64,000 nt of DNA from Petrolisthes cinctipes (taxonomy: Eukaryota > Arthropoda > Malacostraca > Decapoda > Porcellanidae), in NCBI GenBank assembly GCA_033782935.1, contig JAWQEG010000166.1:4343501-4407500 (forward strand). The letters run 5' to 3'. Below the pieces are notes generated by a model. That model did no database searches and had not been told where the DNA came from. It saw only the letters and a list, made by a program, of their open reading frames with translations. Positions 53,958 through 64,000 of the stretch are shown piece after piece (position 1 is the stretch's first letter; each line of letters begins with the position of its first letter). A program made the position numbers and the translations under genes.

Positions 53958-54316
53958 CCCGGAGGCATTATTACGAACTATATACTGGCTCAACCCTTTG
54001 CTGCTCTCAAGGGTGTGCACCATAAAAGGTCATATTGACACTTGGGCTGTAGAGATAATACTAACCATAGGATATCCTTAAAAATAGTAGCATTCACTTT
54101 TCTAGCCCATATTACACAGGTATGGCCAACCCTAGCAAAACCTAACCTAACCATAAAATATCCTTAAAAATAGTTTCATTTCCCAGCTCATTTTACCCGA
54201 AAATGACCTATCCTAACCTAACCCAGCCTAGCCTAACCTAACCTAACCTAACCCAACCTAACTTAGCCTATCTTAACCTAACTTAACATAACCAGTTCGT
54301 AATAATGCTGCCAGGA
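53958..54316. mobile_element. Inverted-repeat element with CCTAA-rich interior (second)
   Basis: GGCATTATTACGAACT on the left and AGTTCGTAATAATGCTGCC on the right. CCTAACCTAACCTAACC near 54233. Related to 42724-42951. Confidence 0.6.
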
Positions 54317-54360
54317 GTAATAATATCCATTTGCTCGGGGATATTTCTTGACATCGTTAA

Positions 54361-54508
54361 GGGTCCCTGTGATATAGTCATAAACTTGGAGGTTAGTGAG
54401 TCCTTCAAATATTACCATGAAACACCACCTATATTGAAGGAGCTTGTTTCGTGGCATAGTAAGGAGGAATCAGAAGCCACCAATTCTCATACATGATTGC
54501 AGGATCCT
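54361..54508. mobile_element. TTAA-bounded palindromic unit, type C
   Basis: TTAA at 54357-54360 and 54509-54512. Ends GGGTCCCTGTGAT and ATTGCAGGATCCT. Confidence 0.78.
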
Positions 54509-54512
54509 TTAA

Positions 54513-54670
54513 GGGAGTGTTCTCTTCTTGGTAAACTGGAAAGCTACTGATTCCTCCAAACTATGCCAGGAAACAAATCACTCAATGTTACTAATATGGG
54601 ATCTGTTGTTTTGTGACATGGTTAGGAGGATTCGCAAACCCTCCAATGTACTATCAAGAATATCTCCCCT
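54513..54670. mobile_element. TTAA-bounded palindromic unit, type B
   Basis: Shares its left TTAA (54509-54512) with the type C unit; right TTAA at 54671-54674. Stems CTACTGATTCCTCCAAAC and TTAGGAGGATTCGCAAACC. Confidence 0.78.
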
Positions 54671-54758
54671 TTAAGGTCATTATTGGCTTCGGTATAGAAA
54701 GTGCTCTGTGACAGACACCTTAAAATTTATTCCAATTATCATGGAAACTGGCTCTTAA

Positions 54759-54906
54759 GGGGAGATTCTTTTATTGATGATTGGAAGGTCTCTTATTCCT
54801 CCAAACTGTACCAAGAAACAGATACTCTTTTAGTACCATTGAGGGCGTCTGTTTTCTGGCGTAGGTAGGAAGAATCAGTAGCCTCCAATTTTGCCAATGT
54901 ATTGTA
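54759..54906. mobile_element. Type B palindromic unit truncated by a LINE
   Basis: TTAA at 54755-54758. Left stem ATTGGAAGGTCTCTTATTCC, loop TTTAGTACCATTGAGGGCG, right stem to CCTCCAATTTTGCC. The LINE copy begins immediately after. Confidence 0.7.
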
Positions 54907-57229
54907 ATGTATGTAAGAGACAAGTGAAGAGGATGGTGAGTGAGAATAAAAGGAGAGTGGATGAGGACTTTGGTAGGAAACTGAGTGCAAAGTTTTGATA
55001 AATCAAGAAATTATTCTGGAATGAGGTTAAAAGAAAAAGAAGAGAAGAAAAGTCTGGTAGCATGAGGATGAAGAGAGAGGATGGAGTTACTGTGAGTGGA
55101 AGTGAGGAAGTGAAAGAAGTGTAGAAGAGGCATTTTGATAGTTTGATGAATGAGGTGACGGGAGGGGAGGCGGTGGTGACATGCATGGGGATGGAGGCAG
55201 GTGGTAGACAACAGGGTGTACAGGGAGAACTAGGAAGGGAAGTGGTTAGGAAAGCAATAGGAAAGTTGAAGATGGGAAAGGCCCCAGTGGTGGATGGAAT
55301 AACTACTGAAATGTTGAAGTGTGGGAGGGAGGTAGTGGCAGAGTGGATGCTGCTCATATGCACATTGGCCTGGAGGCAGGGAGAGGTGCCAGAGGATTGG
55401 AGGAGAGCCATAATTGTGCCTTTGTATAAGGGGAAGGGGAGTAGGGATGAGTGTGGTAGCTGTTGGGGAATATGCCTTCTTAGTGTACCGGGGAAGGTAT
55501 ATGGGAAGGTTCTTACTGAAAAACTGATTGAAGTAACAGAGAATAACGTCAGTGAGGAGCAGGGAGGGTTCAGAAAGGATAGAGGATGTGTGGAACAAAT
55601 ATTTGCATGGGAAGGATAGGAAGTTGTATGCTGCCTTCATGGACTTGGAGAAGGCATACGATAGGGTTGATAGGAGATCTATGACAAAAGTGTTGAGGAT
55701 TTTCGGGGGTGTTGGGTTAAGGGCATTGAGGCCTTTCATTCAGCAGTAACAGCATGTGTGCAGGAATTTTAATATCAGTGTAGGGCTGAGACAAGGGTGT
55801 GTTATATCATCATGGCTGTTCATTATATACTGTATATGGATGATTGTATGAAAGAGATAAAGATGGGTTGGGACCCAAGCTGCGGCTGAATGGAGTAAAT
55901 TGGTCCTTGGTGGCAAATTTATTTGCGGATGGCATTGTGCTAATGATGGGTGGTGAAAGGTGATGGTATTTGAGAGGGCAGAAACTGAAGTGATTGACTT
56001 TGCCACACCCTACAGAGTGGGAGTACCAACTAGGACTAAATGTGAGATAACTCTGGGGATGAGAGAATTGAGGAAGTTGTTGTTGTTGTTGTTGATATTT
56101 TCCCGAGGCAGAATGACCTCCTGCCCCACAGACCCCTGGTACACTCTGGTCACAGTGGAAAAACAAATTAAAATAAAGGAGGGGCTGGCCCTATATGCCT
56201 GGGCTACCGAAGCACTTCCCAGGGAAATGGGACCAGAGCTTACTGGACCATGGAGTCTGAGGGCCTCCAATCGCCAGGGAGATTGAGGGGAAGGTCTTTG
56301 ATCCCACAGCCAGTGCTGTGGGCCCAAGTCAACGTTACCACAAGAGCTACAAGTGGGGCCGCACCTTCCATGAGACCAGCCCTGAAGGGATCATAAGGGG
56401 GAGGGAGTTAATTAAGACTGCTGTATGCAAAGGGATAATGCACCCCCGTGTTCTGGTGGTCCACACAGCAGTGAAAAAAAAGCCTCCGGTTGCAGTACAC
56501 CTCATGTGGATTTTTAATCCATGTGGGGAGATCTTGTCAAATCCACTTGATAGTGACCAGATCCTACAACAATCTTTATTCTGACCCTGTGGGGGATGAC
56601 TAATATTCACAGAGAATAAAGTCAGCCCTCATGGGGAGGATTGAGAAAGTGAAGGAGTTTAAGTACCTGGGTACAGTTCTGTGTAAATATGGAAGTATTG
56701 AAGGAGAAATTAGGGAGAGAGTAGTGAGGGATAGGCAGGTCATAGGATCGCTCGGGAGGATTATGAAGGGTAGAAGTGTGAGTATGGAAGTGAAAAGGGG
56801 ACTACGATATAGCATAATCCTGCCCTGATATATGCGTCAGAGACATGGACATGGAGCAGGGCTCACCAGTCTAGAATAGGTGCAGTGGAAATGAGTTACT
56901 TGAGAGGAGCATGTGGACTTACCAGTTGGGTTGGAGAAAGTAATAAGAGTGTGTATGAGAGATGTTGGTATGAGTGAGAAGGCAATTGGTATTGAGTGTG
57001 GGGTGGTAGAGAGGGTGAAGCATAATACATTGAAGTGGTTTGGAAATGTGGAGAGATTGCAAGGTGAGGAGTTTGTAAAGAAGGTGTATGGAAGTTTTGG
57101 GACCTGGTGTGAGAGGCAGACCTCCGATTAGATGGCAGAACTGAGTGGAAGGGTATGTGAGTGAGACAAACGTGAGGGGCAGAGGGCTTGACCAAGTAAG
57201 GAAAGAGTGTTGGAACAGGGAAAACTGTC
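54907..57229 (+). pseudogene. Decayed LINE copy 3 (family of 19.6-23.1 kb)
   Basis: It starts inside ORF2 just before the RT (VKRMVSENKRRVDEDFG). It keeps GKLKMGKAPVVDGITTEML, AIIVPLYKGKGSRDECGS and EEQGGFRKDRGCVEQIF, then breaks into several frames. Near 55925 the catalytic block is damaged: ADGIV stands where the other copies have ADDTV, so an Asp is lost. An unrelated ~560-bp segment interrupts it at about 56080-56637. After that, KEFKYLGTVLCKYGS and RWFGNVERLQGEEFVKKVYG are readable. The 3' tail is missing because an inverted-repeat element starts at 57234. The gene is clearly dead. Confidence 0.8.
56080..56637. mobile_element. Unassigned insertion inside LINE copy 3
   Basis: The LINE reads up to GAATTGAGGAAGTT near 56079 and resumes with GGATTGAGAAAGTG near 56637, an imperfect ~14-bp repeat like a target duplication. 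The insert begins with a GTT run (a CAA tail read on minus). The + strand keeps readable fragments in two frames (LYAWATEALPREMGPEL; WGRTFHETSPEGIIRGRE; HPRVLVVHTAVKKKP). I do not recognise the protein. Confidence 0.5.
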
Positions 57230-57233
57230 ATGC

Positions 57234-57553
57234 GGCCACTAAATTGACATTTATCAGGATTTACTACATTAGCACCATTAGCTATAAGAATAATATGGTC
57301 TCACCTAAAAGGTGAGGTAACCAAAAGTGGTCCGTATATTAATCTCAAATCATTAACCACAGTATATGCTTGATGAAAAGAAAATGAGTATAAAGGAGGT
57401 ATCTGGCAACCCCTTGACCCAGGCAAGGTCGCGTGGGGGCGCATAGGTATGATCATTCCCATGAAAAAGCCTAGCCTCTATTAGGGGAGGCGTGGTGGGA
57501 CCCTAAGATGGTGCTAATGTCAGTAAATCCCGATAAACTTCAGTTTAGTGGCC
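57234..57553. mobile_element. 320-bp inverted-repeat element, ATGC-flanked
   Basis: GGCCACTAAATTG on the left and CAGTTTAGTGGCC on the right. ATGC at 57230-57233 and 57554-57557. Inner paired motifs GTAGTAAATCC/GATTTAC and GCACCATTAG. It ends the preceding LINE. Confidence 0.65.
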
Positions 57554-57557
57554 ATGC

Positions 57558-58500
57558 GGCCAGGCCACTATAACTCAGACATTATCGAGACATTGCTGAC
57601 ATCAGCACCATTAGCTATGCATGAGATGAGGAAGGAGGGATGTTCGAGGCAGGGATCAAGTAAAGAAGTTATATTGTAGAATAAAGTTGTTGTTTATTGA
57701 ACAAATACAACCAAATATGTCAGTCTTCCTCCCCAAGTAATTTATTGGGGAGGACAGACGTGACTACACTCCAATATTAGTTTGCAAAATACAAATTATA
57801 ACCCAAGGCTATTCATGTCAGTCTTCCGCCCTAAGTAGTTTATTGGGGAGGACAGCACTGACTACAGTTGAGACAAACTCAAAATCTCAATAGGGCACGC
57901 CCCCTCCTGACTGTACTCATACGGCTGGCAGTGGTATCTGTAGCACCAACGATAATTAATAACTATATTTGAGTACACTAATTACTAATTTTCCTTTCGT
58001 CACAAGTTTACAGTTTTCAGCAACTCTTATTTCAGTTTTTTATTTGTCATTCATTACACTGATAACGACATCAGAGTTCGGAAACTTTACATTTTAGTTG
58101 GGTCGTTAATTATGTTTGAAATGATGTTTAACGGTGCAAGGAGGCAAGCAGTCTGCCAGGCCTATGTAACAAAGGGGAGTCAAGGACACACGCTAGTGCC
58201 TTACTGGCTGCTCGAGGGGAAGGTCATGGCGCTTCGATAAGAGAGAAATTGTACAAAAATGAATGCAAACCTACAGGTATTCAAACATTCTTTTATTGTT
58301 CAATGGATTAATTAATAGATGTTATCAGTGCCGTGGTCGGATGTCAAGTGGCGGCATTGAGACTGGTACGAGAACATGTTCCGTTATCCACGCCGCTGAC
58401 AGGAAAGGGGGCGTGGCCTATTAGGATTCCAAGTTCATCCCAACTTTACATAAAATTGAAATATTAATAATCTTAATATTGAAAGTTGAAGGAGTGCTTC
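57558..58500. other. Intergenic between LINE and DIRS copy; paired hairpin motif
   Basis: A ~55-bp motif occurs twice, near 57719 and 57828: TCAGTCTTCCnCCC, a short loop, then TTTATTGGGGAGGACAG, with the CC and GG arms able to pair. It may be part of the DIRS 3' terminal region. No gene. Confidence 0.4.
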
Positions 58501-58639
58501 GTGCCTCCTAGTCTTGAGGATATACGGAGGTGTGGAGGCGACATGCCCTTCTTGTATGCCAGCATCCTTCTCGGCCTGGGTATGTGAGTAGGGCCCTCCC
58601 CCCTGAGGAAGGGTACTCTTACCTTAAGGAGCTTGAACT

Positions 58640-59706
58640 AGTACGTGGTACCTAGAGCCACGCACTGTGATATGGTCATGTCATGGCTCAGGTATCTTTG
58701 GAGGAAGGATGAGGCCACTGCCCAACCTCCCAGGTTCTGTACTTGGGAGAGGAAGTGAGTGCGCAGGAATGCCAAAGAAGCTGCCATGCCCCTGACTGCG
58801 TGAGTTCTGGGAGTCGAGGCAGGGTCAGCTGTTTTGATGATGTGACACAGAAGACTGGCTATAGTTCTTGGTCCAAGAGGTTTGTGTTGTGGAATAGGCT
58901 GTCGTTGGGTAGCTGTGTCACATCCAAGTAGGCCTTGGTTGCATTCATTGGGCAGAGTGGAAGGTGCCGCATGCCTTGACTTAGCAAGGGCACTCTGAAG
59001 GGAGCCATAAGGTTGTCCATTTGCTCGTTCTTGGCCATGAACTTAGGGGATGGAGCCAGGGTCAGTGAGCTGCCATCCTCTTCGAAGGTGGTACAGGATA
59101 ACTCATGAAGTGGGTCATGGCCACCAACTGGGAAGCTCTGAACCCGTTGGCCAAGGCGAGCAGGAAGATCTACCTCTGAAGCAGGATGTTCTTGATTTCC
59201 GTTTCTGCTTGTGCAGAGAGGTAGGCGAGGACTTTATGGAGGGATGACTTGGGTGAGATCCTCGGTCCCACCTTGGTATCCGCCTTAATCCCTCTGGTCA
59301 GTAAGTGGAGGTACCTCTCCTCTATCTTGATGTCTGCCACGAACCACAGGGGATCGGCCAGGGCAGAGTGGTGGGCAACTATGGTGGCTGGAGCTCTGTT
59401 GCCCATCTCCGAGAGCCAGTTGAGGAAGTCCGAGGCTGTTGACTGAGACTGTCTCTTGTCCCCAGAGGCGAGGAAATCCTTGAACCTCCTCCAGCAGGAT
59501 TCATACTGCCTCACCACGGAAAGTCGTAGAGCCTTTAGCATGGTCGCCACTGTCTTCTCTGAGCAATTTCTCGGGAGCCCCTTCTGAAGAAATTCCATGC
59601 GTGAAGATGTAGAGATGTCTGCAGTGGTGAGGCGATCTTGTCTGCTAGGCAGGTGGAACTTAAGAGAAGAGGGTGAGGGCAATCTTGAATTAGCTCTCCA
59701 AACCAC
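58640..59706 (-). pseudogene. DIRS copy 2 tyrosine recombinase (frameshifted)
   Basis: Read leftward from 59706: MEFLQKGLPRNCSEKTVATM, VRQYESCWRRFKDFL, MGNRAPATIVAHHSALADP and LHKVLAYLSAQAETEI. A stop then follows at about 59170. Further fragments continue in other frames. At 58690-58800 the C-terminal box is intact: PRTHAVRGMAASLAFLRTH (H-x-x-R), LGGW and a final SFLQRYL with the Tyr nucleophile. The middle segment holding the first Arg is scrambled by frameshifts, so the enzyme is inactive. Sequence divergence from the copy at 1.1-2.6 kb indicates a different subfamily. Confidence 0.8.
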
Positions 59707-61335
59707 GGCTGTGCCAGCCAGTATGGCGCGATCATCAGAACCTTCCCCTTGAAGGTCCTGAGTTTGAGAAGGACTGTTGGCAGGATGGTGGTAGCTGGTG
59801 GAAGGAAGAGGTAAATGAAGCTCAACCTATTCCAGTTCTTCTTGAATGCGTCTGGCCCTCTCGCTTGAGTCCTGTCTGTGAAGGAGGGGTAATCAGAGAA
59901 TTGTGCAGGGGTCTTTAAATCAAACATATCTATCTATGGAGAGCCTAATCGTGCTGTCAGGGAGGCGAATACCTGAGGTGCCACTCCACTGTGGTGCCCC
60001 TGAATCGAGAGAGAGTGTCTGGCCAGTCGTTCTCTCTGCCTGGGACATACTGTGCCGACAGAGATATCTTGAGGAGAGAAGCCAGCTGGAAGATGTCTTC
60101 GGATAGGCAGAGGAGGGACTCTGATCAGGCCGTGCCCTGTCTCTTTATGAAAGAGTCCACGGTGGTGTTGTCCATGTTGAAACGGATCCCCGTGTCCCTG
60201 CAAACGGGGTTTCGCTCCAACCACTCCTTCAAAAATAAAGTTATCTGTAGTTGATGTGGCATAGCCTCAACTGCTCTGGCCAGTCCCCACAAGATTGGTG
60301 TCCTAGGTTGGACTGGTAGCCCCACCCGATGACTGAGGCGTCGGTGGCTACCAAGCCCGTTGGGGGATGGGCCGTCCATGGTACGGTCCTTTGCAGGATT
60401 CCTGGGCATAACCAGACCGGAGCAGCCGGCGTAAGGAGTGTTGAAGTGGTCTTTGTCAGTCCCTGTGTTGTATTGGGAAGTTGGAGTTGACTTCCCTGGT
60501 CAGTCTTTTGTGCCACAGCCTGCTGAGAGGTAGAGCCACGGCGGCAAAGTTGAGGGTACCTAGTAGCTTCTCGCACTGTCTTCTGGAGATAGTGCTAGAG
60601 AAATGGATGTGACGGAGTAGGCGGAGGGTCCTTGCTGCATTGTCTTTGGAGAGCGTGAGGGAGGCGTCCCTCGTCGACCACTCTATCCCCAACCAAGTTA
60701 GCTTTTGAGTGGGGGTGATGTTGGACTTTGGCAAGTTGACTAGCCAGCCCATATCCTTCATCACCTCCAGTGTGATCCAGATGCTGTTCTACATGCCCTC
60801 TCATGTGGGAGAGAATAGGAGCCAGTCATCCAGGTTCATCAGGGATGTGACTCCCATCTCTGCCAGACGGGAGGACACACACCTTGTTAACTTGGTGAAG
60901 ACCCTCGGAGCCAGGGAGAGTCCATAGGGGAGTTTGGTTAACTGGTACATATCAGTTCATGCTTGGAAGGCCAGAAAGCGGCGGAACTGAAGATGGATAG
61001 GTACGTGCCAGTAGGCGTCCTTTAGGTCTAGTGATGCCAACCAGTCCCCCCTTCTGAGTATTGTACGGATCTGAGCGACTGTCACCATCTTGAAACTTAG
61101 GGGTTTCAAGATCATGTTGAAAGCACTCAGATCCATTACCAGTCTCGTCCTTCATAGGGACGGTGAAGAGCCTCGATGGGAATAGCTTTCCTGACGCCCG
61201 CTCTATGACTCGTTTCCCCAACATTTCTCCCACTTGTGGCCAGACTGAGGGAGAGACCTTTGGCGATGGTGGAGGGTCTCGGAGCGGAGTAGTGGTTAAC
61301 CGCGGCCAAGTCAGTCCCTCCCGGGTGACTCTCAC
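59535..61335 (-). pseudogene. DIRS copy 2 reverse transcriptase, RNase H, methyltransferase-like region (frameshifted)
   Basis: Read leftward: the RT lead-in VGEMLGKRVIERASG and FPSRLFTVPMKDETG near 61200, DLKDAYWHVPIH near 61000, LTKLPYGLSLAPRVFTKL, then LMNLDDWLL as the catalytic block. WLVNLPKSNITPTQKLTWLG, RNase H ATDASVIGWGYQSNLG and INMDNTT-type positions follow, then the methyltransferase-like GPDAFKKNWNR, LPPATTILPTVLLKLR and LAQPWFGEL (59535-59927). Several frameshifts and at least one stop separate the blocks. The order matches the + copy at 1-1558. Confidence 0.82.
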
Positions 61336-61396
61336 AGCCCAGTCTCTGGAGGGCCAGACGGAGGCTCAGCTGGAGAGGCACCCCAGCAGGTGTGGT

Positions 61397-62290
61397 TCAT
61401 TGACTGGGCTTCTTATTGGTGGAGGGGCGTCCCTTGGCAAAGTTAGGCCATTGGTTGAAGGAGGGACTCCCTTTTCTAGGAAGAAAGGGCTGGGGTTGTA
61501 GTTGGTGGCTCTGGTTCTTCATGGTATGAGGTTTGAAGGACCGAGTCGCCATCGTGAACCTTCTTTTGGTAGGCAGTTTGGGGGTCGACCTCAGCTTTGC
61601 AAGGAGAGGAGCCGAAATGTGAATCACCGAGGGTTGAGCTGCTAGTATCTTGTTGGTCGCCTCCTGGTTGAACAGGTTGGAGGATAGTGGGTCCATCCAT
61701 ACTATTCCCCTTTGTATGGATGCTAGGAGGTTGCAGGTTGCGGCCGTCCTGGCCGCCAACCTTGTCTCCACAAACATCCTTGTTGAGGAAGGTAAAGGTG
61801 CTGCTGTCAAGTGAGTAAGAACCTCAGCGACTGTAGCGATGCCTTTGAGGACATCCTCTATTTGTGATTTAGAGAAAACCTCGAACTTGGAAGCCAGGTG
61901 AGACAGCCATTCCTTTATATGGGAAGAGACCATGGTGGCGGCAATATGGAAGTTAAGTTCCTGTCTGGCAGCATTCTTCGCCGTCCAGTATTTGCTGTCT
62001 GGTTCCTTCAACTGGTAGGGAAGCATCCTGGAGAAAGGATCTCTCCAGATCCAGAGGGACTGGTCCAGATCCACCGGGAAGGAACCGGGGATCGATCTCT
62101 TGAGTTGCAGTCCCTTTGAGTCCTGGGCCCTCTCAAAAAGTGAGACAATATCTAGGGATTTGTCTTCATTTGATAAGGGGAAGAAGGATGATGGAGGTAG
62201 GCAAAGACCTGAAGCGTTGGCTACCTTCAAGGGGGCAAAGGAGCTCGTCATTGAAGACGGGATTCTTGAGTAGGGTTTCAGCTGTGTCAA
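61397..62290 (-). CDS. DIRS copy 2 gag-like protein, C-terminal part
   Basis: A 297-residue open frame directly upstream of the RT in a minus-strand DIRS element, the position of gag, the particle protein that packages element RNA. It reads KSLDIVSLFERAQDSKG, SKYWTAKNAARQELNFHIAA, KEWLSHLASKFEVFSKSQIE and MFVETRLAARTAATCNLLAS, and ends Pro/Ser/Lys-rich (LPTKRRFTMATRSF). The helical central domain fits DIRS gag. The N-terminal part continues upstream in other frames to about 63.45 kb, so the methionine at 62290 is probably not the true start. Confidence 0.7.
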   Translation of the reverse strand: MTQLKPYSRIPSSMTSSFAPLKVANASGLCLPPSSFFPLSNEDKSLDIVSLFERAQDSKGLQLKRSIPGSFPVDLDQSLWIWRDPFSRMLPYQLKEPDSKYWTAKNAARQELNFHIAATMVSSHIKEWLSHLASKFEVFSKSQIEDVLKGIATVAEVLTHLTAAPLPSSTRMFVETRLAARTAATCNLLASIQRGIVWMDPLSSNLFNQEATNKILAAQPSVIHISAPLLAKLRSTPKLPTKRRFTMATRSFKPHTMKNQSHQLQPQPFLPRKGSPSFNQWPNFAKGRPSTNKKPSQ

Positions 62291-63460
62291 CGAGGGTAGA
62301 GAGAGACACCTTCGTCGAGGATGGGGTAGTCACTGAGGACGGTTTGGCCCTATACAAGATTTGTAGTTAGCCCTGCTCATCCGTGGTGGTGAGGAGGAGG
62401 ACATCGTTTCTCAGGATCCAGGTATTCGGGTCTGTAGGAAGTTAAATGGAAACTCTCAGTCTACCCTTGAAGTATGAAAGGTGCCAACCATGCGGGAGAG
62501 GGGACCAGGAGATGGGGAGGAACTCTAAAGTCGGAGGACAGGGAGACGAAGGAATGAGATGGTTGACAGGCGAAGAGACAGGACTGTGAACAAGAGAAGT
62601 CCCCGGTTCCTGTATGGCTGTTGCCCCAGCTGATAGCCTCGACCAAGATCATGGGCCGAGGAGCGGTCATGGCCAGGAGGGTAGGAGGAAGAGGAGGAGG
62701 CGGAGCCGGGCCGAGGGGAACCTTCCAAGAAAGATGACGAATTCAGGAAGGCCGACGGGGAAGGCGAGAGGGGAGACACAGACAGTTGGTGGTAGTCAGG
62801 AGTACGTGGAACTGGAGGGTCCCTACCCCCACCTACTGTTTCTGCCATCATTAAGGGATGGAGGCCAGTAGTTGGTCGAAGCAAGACGAGAGGGAAGTCA
62901 CAGACTACTTCACTTCCTTGAGGCCCAGGGAAGTGGGAGGTCGAGACCTCTTCCTCAGGGGAGAAGGAAACAGAGAGGACTCATAGCGCTTCTTAGATTT
63001 CTTAGGAGGAGCTCGGATGGAGCATCTGGGCGAATGACTAGAGGATCTCGCCGGAGCCGAGGTGGAGGGTGGTTCTTGGATGGTATTGCAGTCAATCTCC
63101 AGAACAGACTGAGGGGCAGCCGAGGTTTGCACTGCAGATCTGTCAGAGGTAGTCCTAACTCGGCGTATAGAGAGGGTAACACCAAGGGCTGGATCCTTCC
63201 AAACCACTTGGTGCCCTAACTTGCTCCGCATATTCCTTGCTCTGGTCCAAGCCCAACGGAGCAAGGCAGCAGACTCCAAGGAAGGTCAGAGAGAGGGAGA
63301 AGCCACCCTCAACTCCTCGACCCAGGGGGAGCAGACTTGGCAGGCTTCCGGGTCAAATCCTGCCGTGGACCAGCAGTCGGCATGGAGAGAGCACATCACG
63401 TGGCAGTCAGTGGAGACTCTGACCCTGCAGCTTGGGGAGGCACACACAGTGGTCGTCTGT
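62291..63460 (-). pseudogene. DIRS copy 2 gag N-terminal region (frameshifted)
   Basis: Leftward from about 63440, one frame reads a Cys-rich segment, RVSTDCHVMCSLHADCW and FDPEACQVCSPWVEEL, resembling the zinc-binding start of DIRS gag proteins. Ser/Pro/Arg-rich segments follow (RSSSHSPRCSIRAPPKKSKK at 63000; LEGSPRPGSASSSSSYPPG near 62720) in shifted frames. The Ser/Pro/Arg composition resembles the block at 7.0-7.5 kb. Confidence 0.5.
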
Positions 63461-64000
63461 GGGAAGAGACATGTGTGTGAGGCAAGGATGAGGACCGAGG
63501 CGAGGCCATGGCCGAGGCTGTGGCCGATGTCGTGGCCGTGGCTGTGCTGAAGGTGTGGCTGCAGTCGGAGAAAGACCTTGGCTGAGGAAATTAATGGCAG
63601 TATAAATCAAAATATTTACACAGTATGATTGCCACATGAGACGAAATCCTACCTATCCCAAGAAGTCTAAACTTAAAACCTAACAGGAGATGGTGGAAGG
63701 CTATCCCAAGGAGGGAGAGGCTAGACAAAGTGAAGGTCCCAAGGAAAATAGGACCGAGGTCCCAGACAAGGAGAGGGACTAAGAGCAGACTGACTGGAGG
63801 CAGGAGTTTGGAAATGCAGGTCAGAGAAGGTTGGTCCCGAGGGAGCAGGCAAAAAGGGTAGGAGAAGCAGGTAAAGAGGGGGAAAGGGGAACATCAAAAG
63901 GATAATCCCCAGGTAGAGAGAGGAAGGACAGTGACCAAGGTCACGGGAAGGAAAGAAACACGTGGTGGTCACAAACTAAGTATGGTACATAAAATATAAT
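63461..64000. other. 5' flank of DIRS copy 2; no gene recognised
   Basis: GC-rich, with a GCCGAGGC/TGGCCG short repeat at 63495-63545, then purine-rich sequence (on +) to the window edge. Likely leader of the DIRS copy. Confidence 0.35.

Noticed and set aside
53860..54290. Telomere or subtelomere at this locus
   Set aside because: CCTAA runs are short, imperfect and inside inverted-repeat elements.

Overview
This window is eukaryotic, probably an arthropod and most likely a decapod crustacean. Coding sequence is limited to transposable elements. Very long microsatellites are frequent (GA, CA, AT, ATT, AAC, polypurine and polypyrimidine runs). DIRS-type tyrosine-recombinase retroelements are present, and short TTAGG/CCTAA runs (the arthropod telomere pentamer) are scattered inside repeats. 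The taxon call is inference. I recognise no complete host gene. The only candidate host feature is one possible spliced exon near 43.4 kb.

Layout. 1-2.9 kb: the 3' two thirds of a DIRS-like element on + (reverse transcriptase, RNase H and methyltransferase-like region, then an overlapping tyrosine recombinase). 2.9-10.3 kb: a large inverted repeat enclosing a decayed minus-strand DIRS copy, minisatellites and a C/A-rich leader-like block. 11.9-18.0 kb: a PIF/Harbinger (HARBI1-like) transposase gene on +, with one clear intron, broken by a 511-bp insertion and by a 4.1-kb foldback element. 18.5-27.6 kb: three copies of one endonuclease/RT LINE family. One is essentially full length, flanked by a 12-bp target duplication, and sits inside another foldback element. 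A frameshifted relic ORF near 25 kb may be a Harbinger accessory gene. 27.7-30.1 kb: an L2/CR1-like LINE fused to a Jockey-like 3' fragment. 30.2-30.8 kb: two tandem arrays. 33.5-36.4 kb: a CR1/L2-group LINE, one long frame broken only by two TAG codons. 37-54.9 kb: simple repeats, MITEs, a tRNA-derived SINE and many small palindromic elements. 54.9-57.2 kb: a decayed copy of the 20-kb LINE family. 58.6-63.5 kb: another DIRS copy on minus with gag, RT/RNase H/MT and recombinase, all frameshifted.

Two families of inverted-repeat elements stand out. (1) Five foldback elements of 168 to 4078 bp have unrelated interiors, yet each is bounded on both sides by GTAC; a sixth has GTAC on one side only. 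In two cases keeping one GTAC and removing the element restores a recognisable sequence: the HARBI1 reading frame, and an intact member of the second family. (2) About nineteen TTAA-bounded, imperfectly palindromic units of roughly 100-240 bp share a core containing TGATTCCTCCAA and its complement. They occur only between 23.4 and 54.9 kb and are often joined end to end through a shared TTAA. One GTAC foldback has inserted at the GTAC in the loop of such a hairpin.

All boundaries were read by eye. Identities, copy numbers elsewhere and family names need alignment searches.
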